DNA of 64,000 nucleotides, taken from assembly GCF_965137335.1 (NCBI RefSeq), contig NZ_CBCRZD010000011.1, one strand, 5' to 3'. Position numbers and translations under genes: made by a program. Of the stretch, positions 35,348 through 44,947 are shown in pieces. The notes beneath the pieces are model-generated. The model was not told where the DNA came from. It worked only from the letters and a program-made list of their open reading frames with translations, and ran no database searches. Source of the DNA: Empedobacter stercoris (GTDB taxonomy: Bacteria > Bacteroidota > Bacteroidia > Flavobacteriales > Weeksellaceae). The first letter of the stretch is position 1; the number at the start of each line of letters is the position of its first letter.

Positions 35348-36958
35348 ATGAAAATTAATTTTAAACATATTTTATTGTGTCTTGGAGTTGCTTCTATTGG
35401 ATTAACATCTTGTTCATCTAATAAAAGTTCGAACAAAATAGTCTATAAAAAAGTAGAAACTAAGCAACCTACAAAACCTGCTGAACCTACAATTACTACT
35501 ACACCTAAAACAGAAATTTCTACAAAAAAAGACGACATTTTTACAGTAAAATTACCCGATGTTAATCGCGAATTCCGAGCAGCATGGGTGGCTTCTGTTG
35601 CAAATATCAATTGGCCTTCGAAACGAGATTTATCGACAACACAGCAAAAAGATGAAGCGATAAAGTTGTTGGATATGTTAGAAGCTAACAATTTTAATGC
35701 AGTTATATTTCAAGTTCGTCCGGCTGCAGATGCAATGTATAAAAGTAATTTAGAGCCTTGGTCTTATTTTTTAACTGGACAACAAGGGAAAGCACCTTCT
35801 CCTTATTACGACCCCTTAGAATTTTGGGTAGAAGAAGCACATAAAAGAGGTTTAGAATTGCATGTTTGGTTAAATCCATATCGAGCACATCATAGTAGCG
35901 GTGGCTCTGTAACCAGCGAATCTATGGTGAAAAAATCTCCAAACAATGTGGTGAGATTGAAAAATGGAATGTACTGGTTCGACCCTGCTGATAAGAAAAC
36001 ACAAGATCACGTTTCAGAAGTTGTTCGTGATATTGTTTCTCGTTATGACATTGATGGTGTTCATTTTGATGATTATTTTTATCCTTATGCTTCTTACAAT
36101 GGCGGAGCAGATTTTCCTGATACTAAAACATGGAATGTTTACAAAAATAATGGAGGAAATTTATCGCGAGCAGATTGGCGTCGTCAAAACGTGAATACAA
36201 TTATCGAAAGAATATACAAAGAAATAAAAGAAGAAAAACCTTTTGTGAAATTTGGAATTAGTCCTTTTGGAATATGGAAACCGGGCTACCCTTCTGGAAT
36301 TACAGGTTCTTCGCAATATGATGAATTATACGCTGACGCAAAATTATGGTTAAATAAAGGTTGGGTTGATTATTTTTCACCTCAATTGTATTGGCCAATT
36401 AACTCAACTGGGCAAAGTTTTCCTAAATTATTAGAATGGTGGAAATCTGAAAACACACATAATCGTCACCTATGGCCTGGTTTGAATACAGTTGAAGTTA
36501 AAGTTTCGGACAGATCAACGGAGATTACAAATCAAGTTAAAATGGCTGGTGAAATTTTACAAAATAATGTAGGTGTAATTCACTGGAGTATTGCAGGTTT
36601 AACAAAAAATCCTTCGATGCTGAGTTATTTAAAAGAAGGACCTTACAAAACAAAAGCGTTAGTACCAACGATGAATTGGATAAAAACAGATCATTTGGCA
36701 AAACCAAGTTTAATGGTAAATGCTAAAACATCGGAAGTTGTAATGAATTGGAGTGATTATAAAATGCAATCAAATGTGTCAAAATGGATTTTGTACACAC
36801 GTTACAACAACGATTGGGAAACCTCTATATTGGAGAAAACAAAAACGAACCAAACCGTTTTAAAACATAAAGATGGAAAAAGCTTAACCGCTGTTGCGCT
36901 AAAAGCTGTAGACCGTATAGGTAACGAAAGTGATTACGTTGCTGAAAGAATTAATTAA
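35348..36958 (+). CDS. GHL10 (DUF187) family glycoside-hydrolase-like lipoprotein
   Basis: A 536-residue lipoprotein (lipobox ending at Cys22, SIGLTSC). The TIM-barrel GHL10 domain (about 75-395) shows REFRAAWVASVANINWPS, NFNAVIFQVRPAADAMYKS, GLELHVWLNPYRAHH, DGVHFDDYFYPY and SPQLYWPI. The acidic residues of HFDDYF are the best catalytic candidates. A fibronectin-like C-terminal domain is at about 430-536. Relatives such as YngK are thought to act on cell-wall or other glycans. A Thr/Lys-rich linker (about 28-70) follows the lipid anchor. Confidence 0.9.
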   Translation: MKINFKHILLCLGVASIGLTSCSSNKSSNKIVYKKVETKQPTKPAEPTITTTPKTEISTKKDDIFTVKLPDVNREFRAAWVASVANINWPSKRDLSTTQQKDEAIKLLDMLEANNFNAVIFQVRPAADAMYKSNLEPWSYFLTGQQGKAPSPYYDPLEFWVEEAHKRGLELHVWLNPYRAHHSSGGSVTSESMVKKSPNNVVRLKNGMYWFDPADKKTQDHVSEVVRDIVSRYDIDGVHFDDYFYPYASYNGGADFPDTKTWNVYKNNGGNLSRADWRRQNVNTIIERIYKEIKEEKPFVKFGISPFGIWKPGYPSGITGSSQYDELYADAKLWLNKGWVDYFSPQLYWPINSTGQSFPKLLEWWKSENTHNRHLWPGLNTVEVKVSDRSTEITNQVKMAGEILQNNVGVIHWSIAGLTKNPSMLSYLKEGPYKTKALVPTMNWIKTDHLAKPSLMVNAKTSEVVMNWSDYKMQSNVSKWILYTRYNNDWETSILEKTKTNQTVLKHKDGKSLTAVALKAVDRIGNESDYVAERIN

Positions 36959-36979
36959 AATTTTAATGGATATAAAATA

Positions 36980-37011
36980 AAAACTGGACTTCAACTTGAG
37001 GTCCAGTTTTT
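36980..37011 (+). terminator. intrinsic terminator
   Basis: AAAACTGGAC / GTCCAGTTTT stem with further CT/AG pairing in the loop, ending in TTTTT. Confidence 0.85.
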
Positions 37012-37037
37012 GTATATTTAGTTCTAAATAATTTCTA

Positions 37038-37367
37038 ATGAAAAAAGAAAATATAATTCTTTATATAATGCTATTTATTCCTCTTTTATTTTTGGGAGGA
37101 GTAGCTGGTTATTTTTTTCTTTTCTCTAAACCTTATGTTCCTAATGAATATTATAAAACAATCCAATACAAAGGAATTGTTCAAAAAAATTATACAAAAT
37201 ATGAAAGTAGAGGAAATAAGCGAATGGTTAGAGTCAATTTTTTTGACTATTTTTTACCTTACGATGAAGCTGATAAATTTATTGAAAAAGGAGACTATAT
37301 TGTGAAAAATAAAGGAAAAACATCTTTACATATTTATAGAAATCATAAACTAATTAATAGTTTATAA
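37038..37367 (+). CDS. small membrane-anchored protein of unknown function
   Basis: A 109-residue protein with one N-terminal transmembrane helix (about 8-30, YIMLFIPLLFLGGVAGYFFL) and a short basic extracytoplasmic domain (KGIVQKNYTKYESRGNKRMVRVNFF). No recognised family. Stands alone between two terminator-like regions; its ATG is 27 bases after the preceding terminator. Confidence 0.6.
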   Translation: MKKENIILYIMLFIPLLFLGGVAGYFFLFSKPYVPNEYYKTIQYKGIVQKNYTKYESRGNKRMVRVNFFDYFLPYDEADKFIEKGDYIVKNKGKTSLHIYRNHKLINSL

Positions 37368-37422
37368 TAAAAAAAATCATTACAAAAAATGCAATGACTT
37401 TATATACTGATTATTATTTCTT

Positions 37423-38334
37423 TTAAATTGATTTTTGATAAATGTAATCATCCATAATGTATCCATTTCCGATATCAAATGTTTTCGATTCCATATTTTT
37501 GAAACCATTTTTCTCATAAAAACGAATTGCTTTTGCATTGTTTTTATTAACGGTTAAATGAACTGCTTTTGCACCTTTTTCTTTTGCATAATCCACTACT
37601 CTATTCAACATCAATTGTCCAATTCCTTTGGTTTGATTAGATTCTTTCAAGTAAATTTTTGATAAGAACACTGTATTATTCTCTTCCAATTTATAATGTA
37701 AATAACCAGAAGGAACATTATCAATCTTTAAAATTTCCCAAACATCACCGTTTGCAATTCCTCCGTTTACCTTATCGTTATTGTACATCATATCAATCAT
37801 ATAATCGATTTGATCTTGTGCTAATAAATCTTTGTAACACTCATTCCAAATTTCTCTTGCTAAAGGTTGAACTAAATGTATATTTTTCTCATTAACGGTA
37901 TGAAAATGACAATAAACATTAAGTTTAACTGGATTAACTTTTTGTTTAACTTCTATATTTTGTAGCATTTCATCTTTACGTTTGTCAATTGCACCTTCTA
38001 ACATTTGTAAGGTCCACTTACGTTTCAAAAAATTGTAATAAAACATTCCAATTCCAATATATAAAAAGACTTGCACAGCAATAGTAACGTAATTTTCTAC
38101 TAAGTATTTATTCATTTTTAGTCTATTCTCCATCAAATTATCCATTGATGAACTACTAAAATTAACACCAATATCAATAATTCCTGAAGCAAACAACATT
38201 ACAAATACAAAAGAAAACGCTATTTTTCCTGCGATATACAACCCTACTGCGGATAAAACTGTTTTTAATTTATCCTTTTTGAAAAATTTTGCTAAAAAAT
38301 AAAACTGAAAACTAAATATGATGATTAGAAACAC
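37423..38334 (-). CDS. GNAT N-acetyltransferase fused to an N-terminal membrane domain
   Basis: A 303-residue protein. Residues 1-105 contain about three hydrophobic segments (FLIIIFSFQFYFLAKF, LYIAGKIAFSFVFVMLFASGI, VTIAVQVFLYIGIGMFYYNFL). A charged linker follows. The GNAT domain starts near residue 140 and carries the acetyl-CoA loop SNQTKGIGQLMLNRVVDYA (about 233-251, Q/RxxGxG/A) and the family end NKNNAKAIRFYEKNGF. The acetyl group acceptor is unknown. The membrane-plus-GNAT arrangement is unusual; no start codon inside the linker clearly separates the halves. Confidence 0.8.
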   Translation of the reverse strand: MFLIIIFSFQFYFLAKFFKKDKLKTVLSAVGLYIAGKIAFSFVFVMLFASGIIDIGVNFSSSSMDNLMENRLKMNKYLVENYVTIAVQVFLYIGIGMFYYNFLKRKWTLQMLEGAIDKRKDEMLQNIEVKQKVNPVKLNVYCHFHTVNEKNIHLVQPLAREIWNECYKDLLAQDQIDYMIDMMYNNDKVNGGIANGDVWEILKIDNVPSGYLHYKLEENNTVFLSKIYLKESNQTKGIGQLMLNRVVDYAKEKGAKAVHLTVNKNNAKAIRFYEKNGFKNMESKTFDIGNGYIMDDYIYQKSI

Positions 38335-38389
38335 TGATTGTAATTTTTTTATATCTTACAAAAATACGAAAAATATAAGCGTAATCCTT

Positions 38390-38397
38390 TATATTTG
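38390..38397 (+). promoter_or_regulatory. -7 box TATATTTG upstream of kbl
   Basis: Fits TAnnTTTG, 33 bases before the ATG at 38431. No obvious -33 element. Confidence 0.5.
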
Positions 38398-38430
38398 TAT
38401 GAAACATATCAAAACAAAAAGTGATTTATT

Positions 38431-39630
38431 ATGTATAGCGATAAATTTCAGAACTATTTACAATCTCAGTTAAATGACTTAGAAGAACAAGGACTGTTCA
38501 AAAAAGAACGCATCATTGCTTCTCCTCAAAGTGCAGAAATCACATTAGAAAATGGTCAAACATTGTTAAATTTTTGTGCAAATAATTATTTAGGATTATC
38601 TGATCATAAAGATGTTATTTCGGCTTCTCAAAAAATGTTAGATGATCGTGGATACGGTATGTCATCTGTACGTTTTATTTGTGGAACACAAGATGTTCAC
38701 AAACAATTAGAAAAGAAAATCGCTGATTTCTTAGGAATGGAAGACACGATTTTATATGCAGCTGCTTTTGATGCAAATGGTGGTGTTTTCGAACCATTAT
38801 TTACTGAAGAAGATGCTATTATTTCTGATGAATTAAACCATGCTTCTATTATTGACGGCGTTCGTTTGTGTAAAGCTGCTCGTTACCGTTACAAAAATAA
38901 TAATATGGCAGACTTAGAAGCACAATTGATAGCCGCTTCTGAAAAAAATCATCGTTTTAAAATCATTGTAACAGACGGTGTATTCTCGATGGATGGTATT
39001 GTAGCAGACTTAAAAGGTGTTTGTGATTTAGCCGAAAAATACGATGCACTTGTAATGGTAGATGATTCTCATGCAACTGGTTTCATCGGTAAAACTGGTC
39101 GTGGGACACATGAACACAACGAAGTAATGGGACGTGTAGACATTATTACTTCTACTTTGGGTAAAGCTTTAGGTGGTGCAATGGGGGGATTTACATCTGG
39201 TAAAAAAGAAGTAATTGAAATGTTGCGCCAAAAATCTCGTCCATATTTATTCTCTAACTCTTTAGCTCCAGGAATTGTTGGTGCTGCTTTGCAAGTGTTA
39301 GATATGTTAGAAACTGATACTTCTTTACGTGATAAAGTTATGTGGAATGCCAATTACTTCCGCAAAGAAATGGTAGCTGCTGGTTTTGATATTCCAGAAG
39401 GTGATGCTGCTATTGTTCCAGTTATGTTATACGATGCAAAATTATCTCAAGTAATGGCAGATAAATTATTAGCTGAAGGTGTATATGTCATCGGCTTCTT
39501 TTTCCCTGTTGTTCCTCGCGATAAAGCTCGTATCCGTGTACAGTTATCAGCTGCACATACAAAAGAACAGTTAGATCATACGATTGCAGCTTTTATTAAA
39601 GTTGGTAAAGAATTAGGAGTGATTAAGTAG
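38431..39630 (+). CDS. kbl: glycine C-acetyltransferase (2-amino-3-ketobutyrate CoA ligase)
   Basis: A 399-residue fold-type I PLP enzyme of the alpha-oxoamine synthase family. It cleaves 2-amino-3-ketobutyrate with CoA to glycine and acetyl-CoA, the second step of threonine breakdown. Visible residues are FCANNYLGLSDHK, VDDSHATGFIGKTGRGTHE and the PLP lysine in TSTLGKALGGAMGG (about 240-253). Length and motifs match Kbl better than AONS (BioF). Its partner enzyme, threonine dehydrogenase, is encoded at 62623 in this window, not adjacent. Confidence 0.92.
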   Translation: MYSDKFQNYLQSQLNDLEEQGLFKKERIIASPQSAEITLENGQTLLNFCANNYLGLSDHKDVISASQKMLDDRGYGMSSVRFICGTQDVHKQLEKKIADFLGMEDTILYAAAFDANGGVFEPLFTEEDAIISDELNHASIIDGVRLCKAARYRYKNNNMADLEAQLIAASEKNHRFKIIVTDGVFSMDGIVADLKGVCDLAEKYDALVMVDDSHATGFIGKTGRGTHEHNEVMGRVDIITSTLGKALGGAMGGFTSGKKEVIEMLRQKSRPYLFSNSLAPGIVGAALQVLDMLETDTSLRDKVMWNANYFRKEMVAAGFDIPEGDAAIVPVMLYDAKLSQVMADKLLAEGVYVIGFFFPVVPRDKARIRVQLSAAHTKEQLDHTIAAFIKVGKELGVIK

Positions 39631-39648
39631 TTATTATCTAAATATTAT

Positions 39649-39680
39649 AAAAAAGGTAGGTTTAAAACCTACCTTTTTTA
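39649..39680 (+). terminator. intrinsic terminator after kbl
   Basis: Near-perfect symmetry AAAAAAGGTAGGTTT / AAACCTACCTTTTTT around one A, ending in a T run. Confidence 0.85.
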
Positions 39681-39725
39681 TTTCATCAAAAATGATTATT
39701 TTACAACTAATATTAATTTTATAAA

Positions 39726-40268
39726 ATGTCAAAATATTTTCTTTTTTTATTATTGATTTGTTCAGAAACTTTTGTGTTTAGTCAATTTCAAAACAAACAG
39801 CTTTTTGAAGAAGTCAAAAGATACGAAAACGGTAAAATAAAAACTATCATTGGACTAAATGAATATGATAAAAGAGAAGGTATAACTTACGAATATTTTC
39901 CAAACGGTTTACTTTTTAGAGAAACAAGTTATGTAAATGACAAAAAAGAAGGCATGGAAATTACTTATTTTCCAAATTCCGTTATCGAAAGTAGAGGATT
40001 ATTCATTAATGATTTAGCAGAAGGAGCATTCCAATATTTTTATAAAAACGGAAAGCCATTTGCTACTTTAGTATTTCAAAACAATTTACTCGTAACTGCA
40101 AAAGATTGTTATACAAGCAAAGGTGAAATTGTATATTGCGGACCTATAAATAATGGAAATGGTGTATTTTTAAAATATGACAAAAAAGGAAATCTAATTT
40201 CTAAAGATTACTACAAAAATGGAGTTTTCCAACGTTCAGAACATGTAGAAGTCAACTTAAAAAAGTAA
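39726..40268 (+). CDS. YwqK-like MORN-type repeat protein
   Basis: A 180-residue exported protein (signal peptide to about residue 19, FSQ). It has repeated MORN_2 units of about 22 residues: RYENGKIKTIIGLNEYDKRE, EYFPNGLLFRETSYVNDKKEG, TYFPNSVIESRGLFINDLAEG and FYKNGKPFATLVFQ. Proteins of this kind are sometimes labelled YwqK-family antitoxins. I see no toxin gene beside it, so that label is not supported here. Function unknown. Confidence 0.78.
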   Translation: MSKYFLFLLLICSETFVFSQFQNKQLFEEVKRYENGKIKTIIGLNEYDKREGITYEYFPNGLLFRETSYVNDKKEGMEITYFPNSVIESRGLFINDLAEGAFQYFYKNGKPFATLVFQNNLLVTAKDCYTSKGEIVYCGPINNGNGVFLKYDKKGNLISKDYYKNGVFQRSEHVEVNLKK

Positions 40269-40345
40269 TAAATAGACAACTAAACGCCACCTTTTGTCTT
40301 TCAAAATCCTTACTTTTACAACAATTCAACAAAGAAAATTTCAAA

Positions 40346-43033
40346 ATGGCTCAATTCATAGAAAATGTTGTAAAAGATTTATTGCATAATCAAACAAATT
40401 TTATCAATACGACTTTGGTCTTACCAGGAAAGCGTCCTATGCTTTTTTTTAGAGAAGAATTTCAACGTCAATCGCAAAATATCATTCTCCCTCAAATGAA
40501 AAGTATCGAGGAATTGATGAGCGAACTTTCTGGTTTAGAAATTATTTCTGGTATTAACCTTTGGTTCAAAGCCTATCAAGCTTATAAGAAAATCGTTGAC
40601 AAACCAGATTCTTTCGAAGATTTTATCAAATGGGGACCAACTGTTTTAAAAGACTTTGATGATATTGACGCTTCCTTGCAACCTGCGAATAAAGTGTTAG
40701 ATTATTTGGTTTCGGTTGAACGAATCAATCAATGGGGTGAAGGAAAAATTGATATTGGTAAAAATGAAATCATTCAAAATCATTTAACTTTTTGGGGAAT
40801 CGTTTCAAAGTTATACGTTCAATTGCAACAAGATTTACTTGATTCGAAGGAAGGTTATGCTGGAATGGTTTTTAGAATTGCGAGCGAAAAAGTCAACGAA
40901 ATTGTTGAGAACAAAACTTCTCATTATGTATTTGCTGGTTTCAATGCATTAACGAAAGCAGAACAAGCGCTTATTTTTAAATTAGAAAAAGAAAATTTAG
41001 CCACTTTATATTTTGATGCAGATAAATATTACTATGAAAACCCCAATCAGGAGGCGGGTTCATTTTTAAGAAAATACAAAGAAAAAATAAAACCAATTAA
41101 TTGGGTTGTTGATGAATTTTCGAAGCCAAAAAATTTACACACAATTGGTGTTGCAAAACAAGTTGGACAAGCAAAATACATCGCAGATTTAATCCGAAAC
41201 CTGAACGACGATGAGATTAAAAATACAGCTTTAATTTTGGCTGATGAATCTATTTTACCTGCAATTCTAAATTCATTACCCGAAAATATTACGCATCTTA
41301 ATATCTCGATGGGTATTCCATTACGTTCGGTTCCATTAGCACAATTTTTCAAATCGATTTTCGAATTGCAGATGAATCGCGAAAAATTAGGAAAAGGATC
41401 GATGTTTTATTTCAAGAATGTTTTACAAATTCTCGAAAACAAAACCTTATCTCATTTTAGTTCGGATAAAAGTCGACAACTAATTGATGAAATTCGTACT
41501 CAAAATCGAATATTCAATTCAGAGAAATCAATTCAAAATGCGTTAGAAAATTCTATTTTCAAATCCATTTTTCATATTCCAACATCTATTACAGCATTTA
41601 TTCATCATTTAAAAAATTGGACAGATGAATTATTGCATCATCCTTCTATGAATGATTTATTAACGAAAGAATACTTGTTCTTTTTCAAAAAAGTATTCAA
41701 TCAATTACACGAAAACTTACTACAAGTAAATGATATAAAAGATTATAGAACATTATTTTTGTTGTACAACAAAATCGTTTCTTCCGAATCTATTTCGTTT
41801 ATTGGCGAACCATTGAAAGGTTTACAATTAATGGGACTTTTGGAAACACGTTTATTAAATTTTGACAACATTATCATGACTTCTGTAAATGATGAAATTT
41901 TGCCTTTGGGACGACAGAACAATACATTTATTCCGTATGACATTCGCAAACAAATGAAATTGAATACATTTACCGAAAACGATTCGATTTATGCGTATCA
42001 CTTTTACCGATTGATTCAACGTGCGAAAAATGCTTACTTTGTTTATGATACAGAAGCAGACGGAATGGGTTCTGGCGAAAAATCTCGCTTTTTAGCGCAA
42101 ATAAAATTTGAAAGTCATCACAAGATGAAAGAAATTTTTGCTGCACCAAGTTTTGTTACAAAACCATTGAAAGAAATTATTGTTCCTAAAACAGATGAAA
42201 CGATGAAAAAACTTTGGAATTGGGCAGAATACGGAATCTCTCCTTCTTCTCTTTCTTCCTATTTGCGTAATCCATTGGATTTTTATGAACAACGAATCTT
42301 CAACGTAAAAGAAGTTGAAGAGGCCGAAGAAACCGTAAGTGCAAGAACTTTAGGGAATATTGTACATGGTGCTTTAGAAGATTTATATCAACCTTATTTG
42401 AACCGAATTTTACACGAAAACGATTTCAAATTAATTGAAAAAGAAAAAGATAAGACTTTACAAGTTCATTTTCAGAAGGAATATAAAGATGGACATTTAG
42501 ACAAAGGTCCAAACTATTTGATTTATAAAATTGCAGAACGAATTGTTGACGGTGTTTTGTCAAAAGATGTGAAAACGGCAAAAGAAAATGAATTTATCAT
42601 TCAATCATTGGAATCAAAACACGAAGTAGATTTTACCTTGACCAATGGAAAAGTAGTAAAACTAAAAGGTGTTATTGATCGTATTGATTCTGTTAACAAT
42701 CAATTGCGAATTATTGATTACAAAACAGGTTATGCGAAAGATATTTCGGTTAAAACAGAAGAAATCGAAGTTGTTTATCAAAAAGAAGATAAAGTGAAAC
42801 AATTGCAATTAATCTTTTATGCGCATTTGTTTTATGCAAACGAAGAAAATCTGAATAAAGAAATTGAGTTATGTATTTATCCAATTAAATTTCCTAATAA
42901 AGAATTAATTAAACTTTCTGTCGATAGAAATTCAACTATAAATTATTCGATAGTGAAACACTCAACAGAACCAATGTCAAAATTAATTGAAGAAATTCTA
43001 AATCAAGAAATTCCATTCAAACAACCAGAATAG
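40346..43033 (+). CDS. PD-(D/E)XK nuclease protein, AddB-like
   Basis: An 895-residue protein. The N-terminal 650 residues resemble a degenerate UvrD-like helicase region as in AddB (start FIENVVKDLLHNQTNFINTTLVLPGKRPMLFF; no working Walker A). The C-terminal RecB-type nuclease (about 630-895) is intact: SSLSSYLRNPLDFYEQRIF, GNIVHGALEDLY (metal His), LKGVIDRIDSVNNQLRIIDYKTGY (D and DYK). AddAB resects double-strand breaks. The AddA helicase-nuclease is not beside it, whereas the pair is commonly adjacent. Confidence 0.85.
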   Translation: MAQFIENVVKDLLHNQTNFINTTLVLPGKRPMLFFREEFQRQSQNIILPQMKSIEELMSELSGLEIISGINLWFKAYQAYKKIVDKPDSFEDFIKWGPTVLKDFDDIDASLQPANKVLDYLVSVERINQWGEGKIDIGKNEIIQNHLTFWGIVSKLYVQLQQDLLDSKEGYAGMVFRIASEKVNEIVENKTSHYVFAGFNALTKAEQALIFKLEKENLATLYFDADKYYYENPNQEAGSFLRKYKEKIKPINWVVDEFSKPKNLHTIGVAKQVGQAKYIADLIRNLNDDEIKNTALILADESILPAILNSLPENITHLNISMGIPLRSVPLAQFFKSIFELQMNREKLGKGSMFYFKNVLQILENKTLSHFSSDKSRQLIDEIRTQNRIFNSEKSIQNALENSIFKSIFHIPTSITAFIHHLKNWTDELLHHPSMNDLLTKEYLFFFKKVFNQLHENLLQVNDIKDYRTLFLLYNKIVSSESISFIGEPLKGLQLMGLLETRLLNFDNIIMTSVNDEILPLGRQNNTFIPYDIRKQMKLNTFTENDSIYAYHFYRLIQRAKNAYFVYDTEADGMGSGEKSRFLAQIKFESHHKMKEIFAAPSFVTKPLKEIIVPKTDETMKKLWNWAEYGISPSSLSSYLRNPLDFYEQRIFNVKEVEEAEETVSARTLGNIVHGALEDLYQPYLNRILHENDFKLIEKEKDKTLQVHFQKEYKDGHLDKGPNYLIYKIAERIVDGVLSKDVKTAKENEFIIQSLESKHEVDFTLTNGKVVKLKGVIDRIDSVNNQLRIIDYKTGYAKDISVKTEEIEVVYQKEDKVKQLQLIFYAHLFYANEENLNKEIELCIYPIKFPNKELIKLSVDRNSTINYSIVKHSTEPMSKLIEEILNQEIPFKQPE

Positions 43034-43050
43034 TATTCAACACACTATAA

Positions 43051-43087
43051 TAAAACCCTTTGTATCGTATTCTAATAAAGGGTTTTA
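43051..43087 (+). terminator. intrinsic terminator
   Basis: TAAAACCCTTT / AAAGGGTTTTA stem with a 15-base loop, 18 bases after the nuclease gene. Confidence 0.7.
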
Positions 43088-43141
43088 TATTTAATTAACG
43101 TATAATTCCATTTAAATTCTTAATATTTTGCTAAAAAATAG

Positions 43142-43149
43142 TAGTTTTG
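43142..43149 (+). promoter_or_regulatory. -7 box TAGTTTTG upstream of the dicarboxylate symporter gene
   Basis: Fits TAnnTTTG, 20 bases before the ATG at 43170. Confidence 0.5.
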
Positions 43150-43169
43150 GAAAAGTTTAAAATCGCATA

Positions 43170-44441
43170 ATGAAAAATAACAAACTTTTTATAGCTATCA
43201 TCGTTGCCTTGTTAATTGGTGTGGCTGTTGGTGGTTATGTACATTACTACACCTCTCCAGAATTTATTAAAACATTTTCGACAAATATCAAATTACTTGG
43301 TACTGTTTTTATTCGACTTATTCAGATGATTATCGCGCCATTAGTTTTTTCAACTTTAGTTGTAGGTATTGCTAAAATGGGTGATATGAAAATGGTTGGA
43401 CGCGTTGGAGGGCGTGCCATGGGATGGTTTATTACAGCTTCACTTACTTCTTTGGTAATCGGTGCTGTTGTTGTAAATATAATGAAGCCTGGAGAAGGCA
43501 TAAACATAGAAATGGATGCGAGTTCTGCTCAAGATTTATTAAAAGGACAAGCTTCATTAACATTAGAACATTTCATTACGCATATGATTCCAAAATCTGT
43601 TTTTGAAGCGTTTGCAACAAATGAAATTTTACAAATTGTAGTTTTCTCTATTTTCTTTGGAGTAGCCATGGCTGCTTACGGAAAAGAAGGAGAAATGATC
43701 ACAAAAGCTTTAGATAAAATTTCGCATATCGTTCTAATCATGGTTGGTTACGTAATGTGGACTGCACCATTGGGTGTTTTAGGAACTATTGCTGCTGCTA
43801 TTGCAACTTACGGATTCGGAATTTTCGCATTATATGTTAAATACTTAATCGCTTTTGTAATAGGAATCGCCTTATTGTGGTTAGTATTATGTATCGTTGG
43901 ATACTTTATTTTAGGAAAACGTTTATTCGACTTATTAAGACACATCAAAGCACCATTATTAATCGCTTTCTCAACAACTTCATCCGAAGCTGTTTTCCCT
44001 AAATTAGTAGAAGAATTAGAAAAATTCGGTGCCCAAAAGAAGATTATTTCATTCACTTTACCACTCGGATATTCCTTCAATTTAGATGGATCCATGATGT
44101 ACATGACCTTCGCATCCTTATTTATTGCACAAGTTTATGGCATCCATATGCCAATCGAAAAACAAATCTTGATGTTATTGGTTTTAATGTTAACGTCAAA
44201 AGGTGTTGCAGGAGTGCCAAGAGCTTCATTGATTGTAGTTGTTGCAACTTGTTCGATGTTTGGAATTCCACCAGAAGGAATTGCTTTGATTTTACCAATA
44301 GACCACTTCTGTGACATGGCTCGTTCGATGACAAATGTACTTGGAAACGCTTTATCTACTGTTGCTGTAGACAAATGGGAAGGACATGTTGCGATTGAAC
44401 AGACTTACACACATGATGAAGATGATCATCAAAAAGCTTAA
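43170..44441 (+). CDS. dicarboxylate/amino acid:cation symporter (DAACS/GltP family)
   Basis: A 423-residue inner-membrane importer of glutamate, aspartate or C4-dicarboxylates with Na+ or H+. Eight transmembrane helices and two re-entrant loops are expected. The serine-rich loop is FSTTSSEAVFPKL (about 270-282), the TM7 motif is GYSFNLDGSMMYMTFA (about 296-311), and the second loop is TSKGVAGVPRASLIV. Conserved Asp and Asn in IDHFCDMARSMTNVLGN (about 375-391) are intact. Single gene with its own -7 box. Confidence 0.92.
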   Translation: MKNNKLFIAIIVALLIGVAVGGYVHYYTSPEFIKTFSTNIKLLGTVFIRLIQMIIAPLVFSTLVVGIAKMGDMKMVGRVGGRAMGWFITASLTSLVIGAVVVNIMKPGEGINIEMDASSAQDLLKGQASLTLEHFITHMIPKSVFEAFATNEILQIVVFSIFFGVAMAAYGKEGEMITKALDKISHIVLIMVGYVMWTAPLGVLGTIAAAIATYGFGIFALYVKYLIAFVIGIALLWLVLCIVGYFILGKRLFDLLRHIKAPLLIAFSTTSSEAVFPKLVEELEKFGAQKKIISFTLPLGYSFNLDGSMMYMTFASLFIAQVYGIHMPIEKQILMLLVLMLTSKGVAGVPRASLIVVVATCSMFGIPPEGIALILPIDHFCDMARSMTNVLGNALSTVAVDKWEGHVAIEQTYTHDEDDHQKA

Positions 44442-44460
44442 AAAAAATTGCTTTTCAATG

Positions 44461-44505
44461 TATAAAAACAAATGCGACCCGAAAAAGGTCGCATTTGTTT
44501 TTATA
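44461..44505. terminator. bidirectional terminator between convergent genes
   Basis: A 19-bp perfect stem (44461-44479 and 44487-44505) with a 7-base loop, A-rich on one side and T-rich on the other. Confidence 0.9.
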
Positions 44506-44522
44506 ATCTTATTCGTTATAGA

Positions 44523-44840
44523 TTACAACTCATCGTATTTCGAAAAATTTGGATCAACAATTCTTTTCCAAACAGGATGTTTTTTGATGTAAGCAAAAAC
44601 ATAAGGACAATACGGAAATAAGACGTTACCATGCTCTTCCAAATAAACCAATGTTTTTTCAACCAAAGCTGCAGCTACTCCTCTACCGCCCAATTCATCA
44701 GGAACTTCTGTATGTATTAATTTGATTACATTGTCATCTTGCTTGTAATCAATAAACGCAATAAAACCATCAACATTTAGTTCAAACCTTACTGTTTTTT
44801 CATTCTTTACAACTTGTAAAGGAATTAATTCTTCATTCAT
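44523..44840 (-). CDS. small GNAT-fold N-acetyltransferase (YjdJ type)
   Basis: A 105-residue compact acetyltransferase. The acetyl-CoA binding loop is HTEVPDELGGRGVAAALVEK (about 43-62), and CPYVFAYIKKHPVWK (about 78-92) is the typical end of the Gcn5-like YjdJ/NATD1 group. Substrate unknown. Single gene on the minus strand. Confidence 0.85.
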   Translation of the reverse strand: MNEELIPLQVVKNEKTVRFELNVDGFIAFIDYKQDDNVIKLIHTEVPDELGGRGVAAALVEKTLVYLEEHGNVLFPYCPYVFAYIKKHPVWKRIVDPNFSKYDEL

Positions 44841-44902
44841 GTTTATAAATTTTTTCTATTACAATAATCCATAAATTTTAGCAGTCTTTCATTGATGTAC
44901 AT

Positions 44903-44937
44903 CAAAAAAAAAGCAACCAAATAATTTGGTTGCTTTT
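44903..44937 (-). terminator. intrinsic terminator after the membrane phosphoesterase gene
   Basis: On the minus strand AAAAGCAACCAAA / TTTGGTTGCTTTT followed by TTTTTT, 11 bases after the stop at 44948. Confidence 0.85.
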
Positions 44938-44947
44938 AGATCTTATC

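Noticed and set aside
39726..40268. Toxin-antitoxin system around the YwqK-like protein
   Set aside because: No toxin-like small gene is present beside it, and the protein has a signal peptide.
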